Part shown: piece by piece, positions 52,702 to 62,150 of the stretch
How positions within the stretch are numbered: the stretch's first letter is position 1
Layout of the letters: the number at the start of each line of letters is the position of its first letter
NCBI RefSeq assembly: GCF_025950235.1
Contig: NZ_JAPDDT010000002.1
Coordinates: 496,001 to 560,000 of the forward strand
Direction: 5' to 3'
Source of the DNA: Luteolibacter arcticus
GTDB taxonomy: Bacteria > Verrucomicrobiota > Verrucomicrobiia > Verrucomicrobiales > Akkermansiaceae
Length of the DNA: 64,000 nucleotides
Position numbers and translations under genes: made by a program
Notes under the pieces: generated by a model
What the model was told of the DNA's origin: nothing
What the model saw: only the letters and a program-made list of their open reading frames with translations
The model's database searches: none

Positions 52702-53172
52702 ATGAGACGTCTCCTCCTCGCACTGGCGGCAATTATTGCTCCATGCACCACCTCCTGTGTGCCACGGACCTACGAGGCTCTGACCGTAGTGGAACACAGC
52801 GGACCTGCTGAACTGGACCCGATCGGAGCATCTTTCGAGGCCCACATATTCACTTTGTCCCCTCTGAAGGCCGCGGTGCCGACGTCCGAGGAATATCGCC
52901 AGCGAATCTCGGAAGGGAAGCGTCACCCCAAGACCCTGGCGCGGAAAGGGGAGGAATACCTCTACATCCCGTCGAAGTCTTCATCCCAATACAATTCCGC
53001 TCCCCACGATTACCTGCTGGATCGATCTTGCGGACGATTCATGACCACCAGCTACGATCCCGAATTCACGAGTCGACTGGAGTATGCACGGGACGGCGAG
53101 GGCTGGCGACTCCAGCTTCCGTTGCCTAATCACTTCAACAACAATTCAACAGGTCCGCGATCGAACAAGTGA
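52702..53172 (+). CDS. Putative lipoprotein
   Basis: Unrecognised 156-residue protein with a lipoprotein signal (MRRLLLALAAIIAPCTTSC, lipobox TTSC). The mature part is mixed alpha/beta with YLYIPSKSSSQYNSAPHDYLLD and ends with a flexible Asn-rich tail. No domain recognised. The GC content seems slightly lower than that of its neighbours. Followed by a 188-bp gap in which I see nothing more than possible promoter sequence for the glycosidase gene. Confidence 0.65.
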   Translation: MRRLLLALAAIIAPCTTSCVPRTYEALTVVEHSGPAELDPIGASFEAHIFTLSPLKAAVPTSEEYRQRISEGKRHPKTLARKGEEYLYIPSKSSSQYNSAPHDYLLDRSCGRFMTTSYDPEFTSRLEYARDGEGWRLQLPLPNHFNNNSTGPRSNK

Positions 53173-53360
53173 ATCATCCGAACCCGTGTCGAACTCGACA
53201 CGGCGCGAAACGACTTCGCCTCCGTCGGTGAGAATTTGGCAAGCCGCAGGAAATCGCCGGTCACTCGGAGGGAGGGAAAGAAGAGAAGGTCGTCCTAACA
53301 GTCTCGGAGAATTGACTGTCCCACCTTGCAACGGGCGGCGATCGGGCGCATGAAAGCGCC

Positions 53361-54782
53361 ATGCTCGCCCGGATCGCTGCCCTGACTTGCCTGCTTTCTT
53401 CTCTAGCCTCCGCCCAAGCGTATCGCCCATCGGGCGAAAAGCCGCCGATGCCTTCCCGTGAATTCCGCGGGGCGTGGGCGGCGGTGGTTCACAATATCGA
53501 CTGGCCGAGCAAGAAGGGTCTCTCGGCCGGGGCGCAGCAGGCGGAGATGCGCGGCATCCTCGACAAGATGGCGTCGCTTAACATGAACGCGCTGATCCTG
53601 CAGGTGCGGCCGCATTGCGATGCGGTTTATCAGTCATCGAAGGAGCCGTGGAGCCCGTACCTGACCGGGACCATGGGCCAGTCGCCGGGCTACGATCCGC
53701 TCGACTACGCCATCCGCCAGGCCCATGCCCGCGGCATCGAGATCCACGCGTGGTTCAATCCCTTCCGAGCGCTTTCCAATGCCAGCCAAGCGTGCTGCTC
53801 CAGCCACGTCGCCAAGGCCTCGGCTCACATCACCAAGCGCTACGGGAATCTCCTCTGGTGCGACCCCGCCGAAACCGAGACCCGCGCCCGTGCCTTCGGA
53901 GCCATCCTCGATGTGGTCCAGCGCTACGATGTCGATGGCGTCCACCTCGACGACTACTTCTATCCCTATCCCGAGGGCGGCCGGGCGTTCCCGGATGGCC
54001 GTTCGCCGGCGACTCGGCGCAAGATCGTGGATGACTTCGTGCAGAAGCTCTACTCGGACGTGAAGCGCACCAAGCCGTGGGTGCGGGTTGGGATTTCGCC
54101 CTTCGGGATCTGGCGGCCGGGCGTGCCGGACGGCATCGAAGCCGGCATCGACTCGTACGAGCAACTTGGCTGCGACGCCCGGAAGTGGCTGGCGAATGGC
54201 TGGGTGGATTACCTCGCGCCGCAGCTCTATTGGAGAGACCAGCCCCGGAAGCAGAGCTTCTCCGCCCTGCTTGCCTGGTGGCGGGCGCAAGGCAGCCGGC
54301 CGGTGTGGCCGGGCATTGCGACGACACGGATCGGTGGCTCGGAAGACGGTCGCCCGGCGTCCGAGATTACCAAGCAGGTCGAGCTTTCCCGTCGCATCGG
54401 GAAGAACTGGTCCGGGCACCTGCACTGGAGCGTGAAGGGCCTGACCAAGAACCAGGGCGGCATTTCCACCATGCTGGCGAAGGGGGCCTACGCCCAGCCG
54501 GCGCTCGTCCCGCCGATGCCATGGCTCAGCCAGAAACCGCCGGGCCGCCCCGCGGCCAGTGCGAACGGGGGCGGATCGGGCGTGACGGTCAGCATGCAGA
54601 GCGGGGATCGGGCGACGGCCCGCTACGCCGTGCAGGTGAAATCCGGCGGCCAATGGCGGTTGGCCAAGGTCGTCTCCGCGGGCTCAAAGAGCGTGGAACT
54701 TGCCGGTCAGCCGGAGGCCGTGGCGGTCAGCGCCGTGGACCGTTTCGGCAATGTCAGCACCGCGACCGTGTTGGCAAGGTAA
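53361..54782 (+). CDS. Family 10-like glycosyl hydrolase (GHL10/DUF187)
   Basis: Secreted protein of 473 residues. Signal peptide 1-19 (LASAQAY). The GHL10 barrel runs from about residue 32 (REFRGAWAAVVHNIDWPSKKGL) to about 380. ALILQVRPHCDAVYQSS, EIHAWFNPFRA, YDVDGVHLDDYFYP and WVRVGISPFGIWRPG are all conserved blocks of the family, whose members hydrolyse peptidoglycan or other glycans. The last 80 residues form a fibronectin-type tail (TARYAVQVKSGGQWRLAKV). Not linked to a neighbouring operon. Confidence 0.9.
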   Translation: MLARIAALTCLLSSLASAQAYRPSGEKPPMPSREFRGAWAAVVHNIDWPSKKGLSAGAQQAEMRGILDKMASLNMNALILQVRPHCDAVYQSSKEPWSPYLTGTMGQSPGYDPLDYAIRQAHARGIEIHAWFNPFRALSNASQACCSSHVAKASAHITKRYGNLLWCDPAETETRARAFGAILDVVQRYDVDGVHLDDYFYPYPEGGRAFPDGRSPATRRKIVDDFVQKLYSDVKRTKPWVRVGISPFGIWRPGVPDGIEAGIDSYEQLGCDARKWLANGWVDYLAPQLYWRDQPRKQSFSALLAWWRAQGSRPVWPGIATTRIGGSEDGRPASEITKQVELSRRIGKNWSGHLHWSVKGLTKNQGGISTMLAKGAYAQPALVPPMPWLSQKPPGRPAASANGGGSGVTVSMQSGDRATARYAVQVKSGGQWRLAKVVSAGSKSVELAGQPEAVAVSAVDRFGNVSTATVLAR

Positions 54783-54914
54783 TCGCTAGGAGAGGCGCCA
54801 TGGATGCCGGGTTCTCACGACGCCTTCGGTCGTACCTTGCCTGTTTCCCCTTGCCCCTCGGCACCGGACCTGCTGGAACGCCGCGTGGCCGCGCGCAAGA
54901 CACTGAAATTCCTT

Positions 54915-54929
54915 TACTTTCCTAAAGTA
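54915..54929. promoter_or_regulatory. AT-rich inverted repeat in the 54783-54995 gap
   Basis: Inverted repeat TACTTT-CCT-AAAGTA in the most AT-rich stretch of this intergenic region, about 67 bp before the next start. It might be an operator or promoter part. The rest of the gap holds no recognised feature. Confidence 0.3.
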
Positions 54930-54995
54930 TTTAACGCATAAGTCGCGCGTCCCACACACCCGGCGGCCCCCCAGCGCTGCACCTTGCCCTCCTTG

Positions 54996-55202
54996 ATGAA
55001 AGTCCGAGTTTTCGTAATGGGTTCCGCCTCACTTCTGGCGGTCTGGCTGGCTGCTACCTTTTTGAGTGACGTGCCGGTCGAGCGTTACCCGCAGTATGGA
55101 AAAGGCTCGGTGCCGGTGTCGGCAAAGGCCGCGAAGGCCCAATCCGACAAGCCGATCGCGACCGCCAAGACCGACGAGACGCCGGTCGCCATTTTCGAGT
55201 GA
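54996..55202 (+). CDS. Small membrane-anchored protein (68 aa)
   Basis: Unrecognised short protein: one N-terminal hydrophobic segment (VFVMGSASLLAVWLAATFL) followed by a polar Ala/Lys/Asp tail of about 45 residues. The ATG at 54996 is chosen; a TTG four codons earlier is possible. It precedes the CDGSH gene by 39 bp on the same strand and may share its transcript. No function can be given. Confidence 0.55.
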   Translation: MKVRVFVMGSASLLAVWLAATFLSDVPVERYPQYGKGSVPVSAKAAKAQSDKPIATAKTDETPVAIFE

Positions 55203-55241
55203 CCGCTCGCTTTCCCGCGGGCCCTTCTCCAAGGTGACCAC

Positions 55242-55487
55242 ATGGCGGAAGCACCCCGCGTCTGCGATACCAAGCCGCTGCATCTCGAAGTCGAGGCCGG
55301 CGTGCATTTCTGGTGTTCCTGCGGGCTGTCTTCCCACCAGCCCTTCTGCGATGGCAGCCACAAGGGCACCGGCCTGCAGCCGGTGAGATTTGAGTGCGCG
55401 GAGCGGACCACCATCCGGTGGTGTCAGTGCAAGCACACGGCCAACCCGCCGCACTGCGACGGCAGCCACAAGGGCCTCCTGCCATGA
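55242..55487 (+). CDS. Tandem CDGSH iron-sulfur protein
   Basis: Protein of 81 residues with two complete CDGSH motifs: CSCGLSSHQPFCDGSH (about 25-40) and CQCKHTANPPHCDGSH (about 61-76). Each binds one 2Fe-2S cluster through three Cys and one His, the mitoNEET-type fold, in the bacterial tandem form. Likely an electron-transfer or cluster-transfer protein in the cytoplasm. The stop overlaps the next ATG (ATGA), so it is coupled to a membrane protein of unknown function. Confidence 0.93.
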   Translation: MAEAPRVCDTKPLHLEVEAGVHFWCSCGLSSHQPFCDGSHKGTGLQPVRFECAERTTIRWCQCKHTANPPHCDGSHKGLLP

Positions 55488-56281
55488 ACGCTCCCATCCA
55501 TGCCGACGGTGAAGCCGACTATCGGGCGCTGGAGGACACCCGGCAGGACGTGCGGCGCTGGCGTTTTTACTGTCTGGTGAAGCACCTGTGCCGGAAGAAG
55601 GGGCCGCTGGCGTGGTGGCGCGTCCATCTGGCATGGCGGCGGATTTGCCGACGGTATGACAAGTCGCGGGCGCTGTGGGTGAGCTTCAACGGCTTGGTCG
55701 CACTGGTCGGCTTTGCCCTTGCGTGCAGCCTCTTGGGAGCGTGCCGGGAACGACCGCCGGAATCCGGCCGGCCGGTGCCGAAGCAGCACGATTCCACGCT
55801 GCCGGAAGATTCAAGGGTGGCGGTGTCGGGAGCTTGGCCTCCAACCGGCTATCAGCGGGTGGTGGCGCACCGGTTCAAGGTTCCAGAACGAAACTCTGAC
55901 TCCTTCAGCCTGCTTGAGGGTGGCAAGGTGGACTTGGCGTCATTGAAGACGCTGTCCGTGGCGTCGGCGGAACTCACGCCAGCCCAAACGTCCACGCTGC
56001 TTGCCGGAGTTTTCAGCGATCACAAGACGCCGATGGCTGCGTGTTACGATCCTCACCATCTCTTTCTGTTTCTCGATGGTGATGGAAAGGTGCTGAATGC
56101 GATCGAAATTTGCTTCAGCTGCACCAATCTGGCTGCTCTACCGGAACTCAGCGAGAAGCAGTGGGCTCATCACGATTTCCGGATGCTTGCCCGGCTCTGT
56201 GAGGAAATCGGCATCGGGCTTCACAAAAGTCAGAGTGCGGCGGACTTCATCAAGATCCTCGACGACGGCGAGCGCGAGTGA
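55484..56281 (+). CDS. Membrane protein of unknown function coupled to CDGSH gene
   Basis: Unrecognised 265-residue protein beginning inside the CDGSH stop (ATGA). Residues 1-65 are basic and Trp/Arg-rich (RRWRFYCLVKHLCRKKGPLAW). One membrane helix follows (LVALVGFALACSLLGAC), perhaps a late lipoprotein-like Cys. The C-terminal domain of about 170 residues is presumably outside and contains a CFSCTN motif and a HDFRMLARLCEEIGIGLHKS helix. No enzyme signature. The coupling suggests a shared redox function with the iron-sulfur protein. Confidence 0.68.
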   Translation: MNAPIHADGEADYRALEDTRQDVRRWRFYCLVKHLCRKKGPLAWWRVHLAWRRICRRYDKSRALWVSFNGLVALVGFALACSLLGACRERPPESGRPVPKQHDSTLPEDSRVAVSGAWPPTGYQRVVAHRFKVPERNSDSFSLLEGGKVDLASLKTLSVASAELTPAQTSTLLAGVFSDHKTPMAACYDPHHLFLFLDGDGKVLNAIEICFSCTNLAALPELSEKQWAHHDFRMLARLCEEIGIGLHKSQSAADFIKILDDGERE

Positions 56282-56307
56282 GGCTGGTGGCAAGCCTCAA
56301 CCCACCC

Positions 56308-59300
56308 TCAGTGTAGCTCCTTCATCGTCCACGGTGCCTGCCGGTCCTTGGTTGCGGCGCGGACTTTGGCTGCTTCGTCGGGAGTAACTGGGGCAGCGTC
56401 ATTCGACCACGAATGCCGGACGTAGCTCAGGACGTCGGCGACGTCCTCGTCGGTCAGCCCGGCGACAGGAGGCATCAGCGAATTCACGGCGGGCTTGCCG
56501 GGGATCTCCACGGGGCCGGTTAAGCCATGTAGAATGATGCGGATGGCATTGGCGGGGTCGTCGGTAGCGATCTTCGAGCCATCGAGCGGCGGGAAGGCGG
56601 TATCGACGCCGGTGCCGTTGCTCTGGTGGCAGGCGGCGCAGGTGCGGGCGTAGACTCCTTCGCCGCGGGCAAGTTGGTCGGCGGGCGGGGCGTGCTTCTT
56701 GGTGATGGCCTTCGCGGCGATGGCTTCCTTGAGGGCCTTGGCCAAGGGCGACTCGTCATTGGCCAGGAGCGCGAGCACCTGCGGCGAGCGGCTTTCGGCA
56801 AAGGCGCGGATGGCAGCAGGATAGATGCGCTCCTTCAGCACGGACGGGTCGGGCGGGTTCTCCAGCGAGGCGAGCAGGAAGCCGGTCGAGTGGCGCGCTG
56901 CGGCGGCAGCGAAACAGCGGTCAAGCACCACGCCGCGGCGCAAGTGCTGCTGGCTGCGGTGCCAGTCGCGGAGCTTGCGGCCGAGGGCTTCGTCGGAAGG
57001 CATGCGGGAGGCGAGCAGCAGCCATTCGCGAATGACGAATGGGCCGGTTTCTTCCAAAGGATCGAATGCGCAGGCCTGCTCCGATGGCCATAGTAGCAAG
57101 GCCGTTCGGCGGTGAACGGGAGAGGGAAGTGCAAGGATCTCTGCCAGAAGGAGAATGCCGTCGATGTGATTCGGAGCGAAATAATCGAGGCCAGCCAAGG
57201 CATGGAGCGCGTGGATGCCGTATTCGCCTTTGGCCGCGGCCTTGAGGCCGGAGATCAGGTCCTTGCGGCTCTCTTCCACGATGCGGCGCTGCGCATGGAG
57301 CCGGCGGACGAGGCTGGGATCGGAAAGACCGGCCACGAGATCGCTGGCGACCGCTCCCGGCTCCGCGCTGCCTGTCGGGAAGACCCGATAGATCCGCCCC
57401 ATCCGCTTGTCGCGCAGCGGAGTGACGTAGGCCGCGCCCTTGCCGCGCTCGACCTTGGTCTGTTCGAAGGGCGCGCCGGGACGGTTGTGCTGGACGATGA
57501 TCTTGTACCAATCCGCGATCCACACCGCGCCATCGGGGCCGGTCTCGGCGGCGACCGGGGCGGACCATGCATCGGAGCTGGCGTAGAGGTTGTTGCCGTC
57601 GAAATCCGCGAAGTAGTCCGCATTTTCCGTACGCAGCTGACCGATGGATACGAGGTGGCCGGTTGGTTCGCAGACGAAGGCCACCTTGTTCCACCCCTCC
57701 GATGGAAAGCGGCGCGCGGTGTAAATGCCGTGGCCCGCGGCGGCGGTGTAGTGGCGGGCCTTCGCGCGGATGCGGCCGTTACCCTGCAGCTCGACGGGCG
57801 GGTCCCAACCGTCCGAGCCCTGCACATCGAGCGTGGTGGGGAAGATGCGCGTCCCCTTGTCGGCCTTGAGCACCGGGCCGTTGTCGCCGATGACCTGCCA
57901 ACTTGGCTGGCGGTTTGCCGTGGAACCGAGCACGTCGAAGCTCTCCGTGAAGCCGAGTCCCCACGTGTTGTTGGTGGTCTTCCCGAGAAACTCGAGCTGC
58001 GAGCCATTGGGAAGGAAGCGGAACACGCCGGTGTCGAATTTCACCTGCTTCCCGCCGACGGTTCCATCGAAGCCGGCATAGCCAACCGTTCCATAGATCC
58101 AGCCGTCGAAGCCTTGGCGCAGGTTCGAGACTCCGGCGTGGGTGTCGTAGGTCTTGAAGCCATCGAGCAAGACCGTGCGCTGGTCGGCCCGGTCATCACC
58201 GTTGGTGTCCTTCAGCAGCAGCACTTGCGACCCGCTGGTGACGATGGCCCCGTTTGTCACGCAGACCGCCGAGGTGGAAATCGAGAGCTGGTCGGCGAAG
58301 ACGGTGAACTTGTCGGCCTTTCCGTCGCCATTTGTGTCCTCGCAGATCTTCAGGCGGTCGTTGCCGGGCGTTTGGAGGTCGTTCGGATAGTCGAGCGCTT
58401 CCACTACCCACAGGCGGTCGCGGTGGTCCCACGCGATGGCGATGGGATTCTCGATGTCCGGCTCGGCGGCGAAGAGCGAGAGCTCGAAGCCCGCAGGCAC
58501 CTGCGCCCGCTTCATCGACTCCACCGGAGAAAGCGGCGACTGGATCTTCGGCACCGGCAGCTTCGTCTCGTAGCGCGCCGGGAGCATCGGGACCTCGTAT
58601 TTCAGCTCCGGCAGATCGAGCAGCGTCACGTTCTCGCCGACTGCCCAGCGGATGCCGCGCTCCAGCAGATCATGGAAGCCCTCCTGCTTCCAGCAGCGCT
58701 CGTCGTGGCCGTGGGCGGTGTAGAAGACCCGCCCCTTGCCCTGCTGGCGGACCCAAGTCCATGGCTCATCGCCGCGCTTTTGCAGCACCGTGATGTCGTC
58801 GGAAAGCCGGTGGTGCCGGTAGGTTTCGTCCCACGTTTCGAAGGGCTTGTAGCCCTTCATGGCGGGGTGCTCCGGCTTCACGACCTGGGCGGTGAAGACC
58901 CCCGTTTCATGCCCCTCGATCTGGCCGCCGACCAGATCGATGTAGCCGTCGGTTTTCTTGAAGCAGGCGGACCCGCAATGCACCGGGATGAAGCCACCGC
59001 CCCCGTCGACGAAGCCTTTCACCGCCGCGAGCTGTTGGGGCGTGATGTCCTGGTGGTTGGCAAAGACCAGCAGGGCATCGTACTTCGCCAGATTCTCCGG
59101 CGTCAGGGCGTCCATCCGCTTCTCGTAGGTCAGGTGGATGCTCCGGTTTCCGGCCACCTCCTTGAAGATGGCGTACTGATCGAGCGGGCGGTGATGGCCG
59201 TCATCGCCGAAGAAGAGCACCTCGATGGCCCGTGGACCGCCGCTACCCTTCCGCTCGGCGGCGAGCAGCAGGGTTCCCAGAAAAAGCAGTGGCAGAAGGA

Positions 59301-59328
59301 TGCGGGCGAGCGCCATGGTGCATTTCAT
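56308..59328 (-). CDS. ThuA - PVC-type propeller - cytochrome c fusion protein
   Basis: Secreted protein of 1006 residues. Signal peptide 1-22. A ThuA-like domain (about 32-245) contains GGGGFIPVHCGSACF and GKGRVFYTAHGHDERCW. A membrane-bound-dehydrogenase-type beta-propeller of the Planctomycetes/Verrucomicrobia (PVC) group lies at about 290-690 (WVVEALDYPNDLQT, CEDTNGDGKADKFTVFAD, GWIYGTVG). Helical repeats follow, then one heme-binding cytochrome c domain with CAACHQ near residue 896 and VAGLTDEDVADVLSYVRHSW. This is the common PVC ThuA/heme design linked to carbohydrate oxidation. The start at 59328 begins the signal peptide. Confidence 0.9.
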   Translation of the reverse strand: MKCTMALARILLPLLFLGTLLLAAERKGSGGPRAIEVLFFGDDGHHRPLDQYAIFKEVAGNRSIHLTYEKRMDALTPENLAKYDALLVFANHQDITPQQLAAVKGFVDGGGGFIPVHCGSACFKKTDGYIDLVGGQIEGHETGVFTAQVVKPEHPAMKGYKPFETWDETYRHHRLSDDITVLQKRGDEPWTWVRQQGKGRVFYTAHGHDERCWKQEGFHDLLERGIRWAVGENVTLLDLPELKYEVPMLPARYETKLPVPKIQSPLSPVESMKRAQVPAGFELSLFAAEPDIENPIAIAWDHRDRLWVVEALDYPNDLQTPGNDRLKICEDTNGDGKADKFTVFADQLSISTSAVCVTNGAIVTSGSQVLLLKDTNGDDRADQRTVLLDGFKTYDTHAGVSNLRQGFDGWIYGTVGYAGFDGTVGGKQVKFDTGVFRFLPNGSQLEFLGKTTNNTWGLGFTESFDVLGSTANRQPSWQVIGDNGPVLKADKGTRIFPTTLDVQGSDGWDPPVELQGNGRIRAKARHYTAAAGHGIYTARRFPSEGWNKVAFVCEPTGHLVSIGQLRTENADYFADFDGNNLYASSDAWSAPVAAETGPDGAVWIADWYKIIVQHNRPGAPFEQTKVERGKGAAYVTPLRDKRMGRIYRVFPTGSAEPGAVASDLVAGLSDPSLVRRLHAQRRIVEESRKDLISGLKAAAKGEYGIHALHALAGLDYFAPNHIDGILLLAEILALPSPVHRRTALLLWPSEQACAFDPLEETGPFVIREWLLLASRMPSDEALGRKLRDWHRSQQHLRRGVVLDRCFAAAAARHSTGFLLASLENPPDPSVLKERIYPAAIRAFAESRSPQVLALLANDESPLAKALKEAIAAKAITKKHAPPADQLARGEGVYARTCAACHQSNGTGVDTAFPPLDGSKIATDDPANAIRIILHGLTGPVEIPGKPAVNSLMPPVAGLTDEDVADVLSYVRHSWSNDAAPVTPDEAAKVRAATKDRQAPWTMKELH

Positions 59329-59471
59329 ACGCGTTTCATTAGTCAAATCCACCGGTTTTCTGTGGCAGCCGTGGTCCCGGCCCGGCGAGTGGGCCATCAT
59401 CAGCCGACCCGATGTTGTTTCCCAACTTGTCGATTGGCCGTCTGTCGTCCTGCAAGTCATGCTCGCTCGTG

Positions 59472-62150
59472 ATGGATGGCCAAAAGACCGACCCGCGCCC
59501 GTGGTTCGCGCTGCTGCTGGGCAGCTACGTGATCTGTGGGCTCGCCTTCCTCGGCTTCGGCCGCACGCCCGGGCAAGCGGCTTCGGTGGTGATCACGGCG
59601 GTCGTCGCGGATTGGTTGCTTAACCGCCTGTTCCGAAAACGCGGCGGCTTCCCGTGGAGCGGCCTGATCACCGGATTCGGGCTGTGCCTGCTGCTCGACT
59701 ACGGCTCGAATCCCTGGCTGCCGCTGTTGCCGCCGCTGCTGGCCATCGGCTCGAAGCACCTCTTCACCGTCAATGGCCGCCATGTCTATAATCCGGCGCT
59801 GTTCGGGCTGATCTCGAGCATGGTGGTCGCCGGTGGCCTCGTTTCCCCGGCCCCTGCTTATCAATGGGGCGGCACTTGGGCGGTGGCGATGTTCCTCGGT
59901 GGCTTGGCCTTGATCGTCTTCATGAAGCAGATCGGCCGCGGCTGGCTGGTGGGATCGTTTCTGGTTTTCTACATGATCCAGACGGCTTTCCGCGCCTGGG
60001 TCATGCGGCATCACGTGCCGCCGGAAGCGGTCTGGCTCGGCACCCTGACCGCGCCGGCATTCTTCCTCTTCACCTTCTACATGCTGACCGATCCGGCGAC
60101 TTCGCCGCCGGGGAAGAAGGCGCAGATCGCCGTGGCCGCGGCGATCACGGTCATCGACCTGCTGTTCCACTTCCGGCAGAGCTATTACACGCTTTTTTAC
60201 GCCGCCTTCACGGTGCAGACCGCGCGCTTCGCCATGGCGTGGTGGAAGAGCCGGAGCTTTCCTGATCGGAAGAACCTCGCGGCCCGGCTGGCGCTTGCGA
60301 GCTGCCTGGGAGTCGCGGCGTTTTTCCTCGGTCGCACGCCGCGCGGTATCACTGAGGACCCGGGATTCGCGTGGGTGGAAAGGGATCTCTTTCCCTCAGA
60401 GCAGGGAACAGTGCTCACCGACATCGATCCGCGGCTGCAGCACGTCGGCAAGTGGATCCTCTCGGTCGGTGATGCCGCGGCGGTGGCGGATGTGGATGGC
60501 GATGGCTTGCAGGATCTCTTCCTCACCCGCCCGATGAAGCGGGCGCAGGATCGCTGCACGCTCTACCGCAACACCGGTGGCCTGACCTTCGAGCGAGTCG
60601 TGATTCCCGCGCTCGACCCGATTCGCAACGACCCCGCGGAGTACGGACTGCCCTCCTCGGCGGTCTTCGCGGATGTCGATAACGATGGCGACCAGGATCT
60701 CTTCATCGGCATGGGCTATGGCCGCAGCCGGATCTTCCGCAATGAGCTCAAGGAAAGCGGCGTGCTTTCGTTCACCGATGCCACGGACTCCGCCGGCATC
60801 CGTGGCCATCACACTTGTCTTGCGGCGCTGTTCTTCGATCCGGATCGCGATGGCGACCTCGACCTCCTGTTAGGGAACTCGATGACGCCTTACTTGCCGG
60901 ATTACGACACGGCAACGCCGCTCAATCCCTTCCGTCTGCCGCAGCCGGCCTATGAAGGCGATCGGCGGATGTTTCACTTCATGCATTCGAGCTGGCACAA
61001 GGCGAGCAATGGCGGGCGCAACCAGTTCTTCCGCAACCGCGGTGACGGCTGCTTCGATGAGGAAGATATCGTGAAGCTCGGCATGACGGAGACGCACTGG
61101 ACGCTGTCGCTGAACTCGGCGGACTTCGATGGCGACGGCTGGGTGGATGTCTACGCGGCCTCCGATTTCGGACCGGACGACCTCTATCTGAACGAAGGCG
61201 GGAAGCGCTTCCGACGCATTGAGGGAAGCCACTTCGGTAGCATCGGTCGCGACACCTATAAGGGCATGAACGCGACCATTGCCGACTTCGATCGCAACGG
61301 CACGCCGGACATCCATGTGTCGAATGTCCACGCGCCGCTCCAGGCCGAGGGCAGCCTGCTGTGGATGACGGAGCGCACGAAGGACGGCGTGGTCTTTCAC
61401 AATGAAGCCGCATCGCGCGGCGCGCTCAATGAGCACCGCTTCGGCTGGGGGGCGGGTGCTGCCGACCTCGATCTGGATGGCTGGCCGGACATGGTGCAGG
61501 CGAATGGCATGGTGGACGATCACATGGACCGCCGCTTTCCCAAGCCGCGCGACTACTGGTATGTGAATGGCCAGATCGCCCGCAGCGATCCGGAGGTCCA
61601 CGCCTACGCCGACCGCTGGGGCGACATGCGCGGCTACTCGATCTGGGGCGACCAGGCGAATCGAGTGCTGCTCAATCGCGGTGGCACTTTCCACGAAGCG
61701 GCGGAGATTACCGGGCTTACGCGGCTCGGCAATACCCGGGGCGTGGCGCTCGCCGACTTCGACAATGACGGCGATGCTGACCTTGTGCTGACACGCCAGT
61801 TCGATCCGGTGCTTTTCTACGAGAACCATCGTAGCAAACCGGCCGCATGGGTCGGCTTCGCAGTGAGCGGCGATGGGAAGATCGTCAACCACGATGCAGC
61901 TGGCGCCGTGTTAGAAGTCTCGCAAGGCGACCGGCACTGGCGGGCCGATGTGCTCAACGTGACCGGCTTCACTGCCCAAGGCGACCGGCGGATCGTGATT
62001 GGCCTCGCCAATGATCCATCACCGGTGAAGGCCAGCGTGCTCTGGCCGGATGGAAGCCGGCAGGACCTCGGCACCTTCGAAAGCGGCGCGTATCACGCAA
62101 TCCGCAAGGTCACGCCTGCGCCTTTCGTCGAGGCAGCAGACGCCCGATGA
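59472..62150 (+). CDS. UnbU-like (RnfD/NqrB-type) membrane domain fused to FG-GAP/UnbV protein
   Basis: Fusion of about 892 residues. The N-terminal 290 form about eight membrane helices with the RnfD/NqrB-like pattern HVYNPALFGLISSMVV and FYMLTDPATSPPGKKAQ. The Ser/Thr-Gly-Ala-Thr flavinylation site of true RnfD/NqrB is not apparent. After residue 320 come FG-GAP/VCBS calcium repeats (VADVDGDGLQDLFLTR, FADVDNDGDQDLFIG, SADFDGDGWVDVYA, LADFDNDGDADLVLTR). The C-terminal ASPIC/UnbV domain (about 805-885) includes GQ-type strands and VLWPDGSRQDLG. UnbU and UnbV are separate proteins in enediyne clusters. Alternative ATG at 59412. Overlaps the convergent gene by 41 bp. Confidence 0.85.
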   Translation: MDGQKTDPRPWFALLLGSYVICGLAFLGFGRTPGQAASVVITAVVADWLLNRLFRKRGGFPWSGLITGFGLCLLLDYGSNPWLPLLPPLLAIGSKHLFTVNGRHVYNPALFGLISSMVVAGGLVSPAPAYQWGGTWAVAMFLGGLALIVFMKQIGRGWLVGSFLVFYMIQTAFRAWVMRHHVPPEAVWLGTLTAPAFFLFTFYMLTDPATSPPGKKAQIAVAAAITVIDLLFHFRQSYYTLFYAAFTVQTARFAMAWWKSRSFPDRKNLAARLALASCLGVAAFFLGRTPRGITEDPGFAWVERDLFPSEQGTVLTDIDPRLQHVGKWILSVGDAAAVADVDGDGLQDLFLTRPMKRAQDRCTLYRNTGGLTFERVVIPALDPIRNDPAEYGLPSSAVFADVDNDGDQDLFIGMGYGRSRIFRNELKESGVLSFTDATDSAGIRGHHTCLAALFFDPDRDGDLDLLLGNSMTPYLPDYDTATPLNPFRLPQPAYEGDRRMFHFMHSSWHKASNGGRNQFFRNRGDGCFDEEDIVKLGMTETHWTLSLNSADFDGDGWVDVYAASDFGPDDLYLNEGGKRFRRIEGSHFGSIGRDTYKGMNATIADFDRNGTPDIHVSNVHAPLQAEGSLLWMTERTKDGVVFHNEAASRGALNEHRFGWGAGAADLDLDGWPDMVQANGMVDDHMDRRFPKPRDYWYVNGQIARSDPEVHAYADRWGDMRGYSIWGDQANRVLLNRGGTFHEAAEITGLTRLGNTRGVALADFDNDGDADLVLTRQFDPVLFYENHRSKPAAWVGFAVSGDGKIVNHDAAGAVLEVSQGDRHWRADVLNVTGFTAQGDRRIVIGLANDPSPVKASVLWPDGSRQDLGTFESGAYHAIRKVTPAPFVEAADAR

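Noticed and set aside
57112..59472. 786-codon plus-strand open frame opposite the ThuA fusion gene
   Set aside because: Low-complexity Arg/Gly/Val translation with no motif; the minus-strand gene has clear domains and a heme site.
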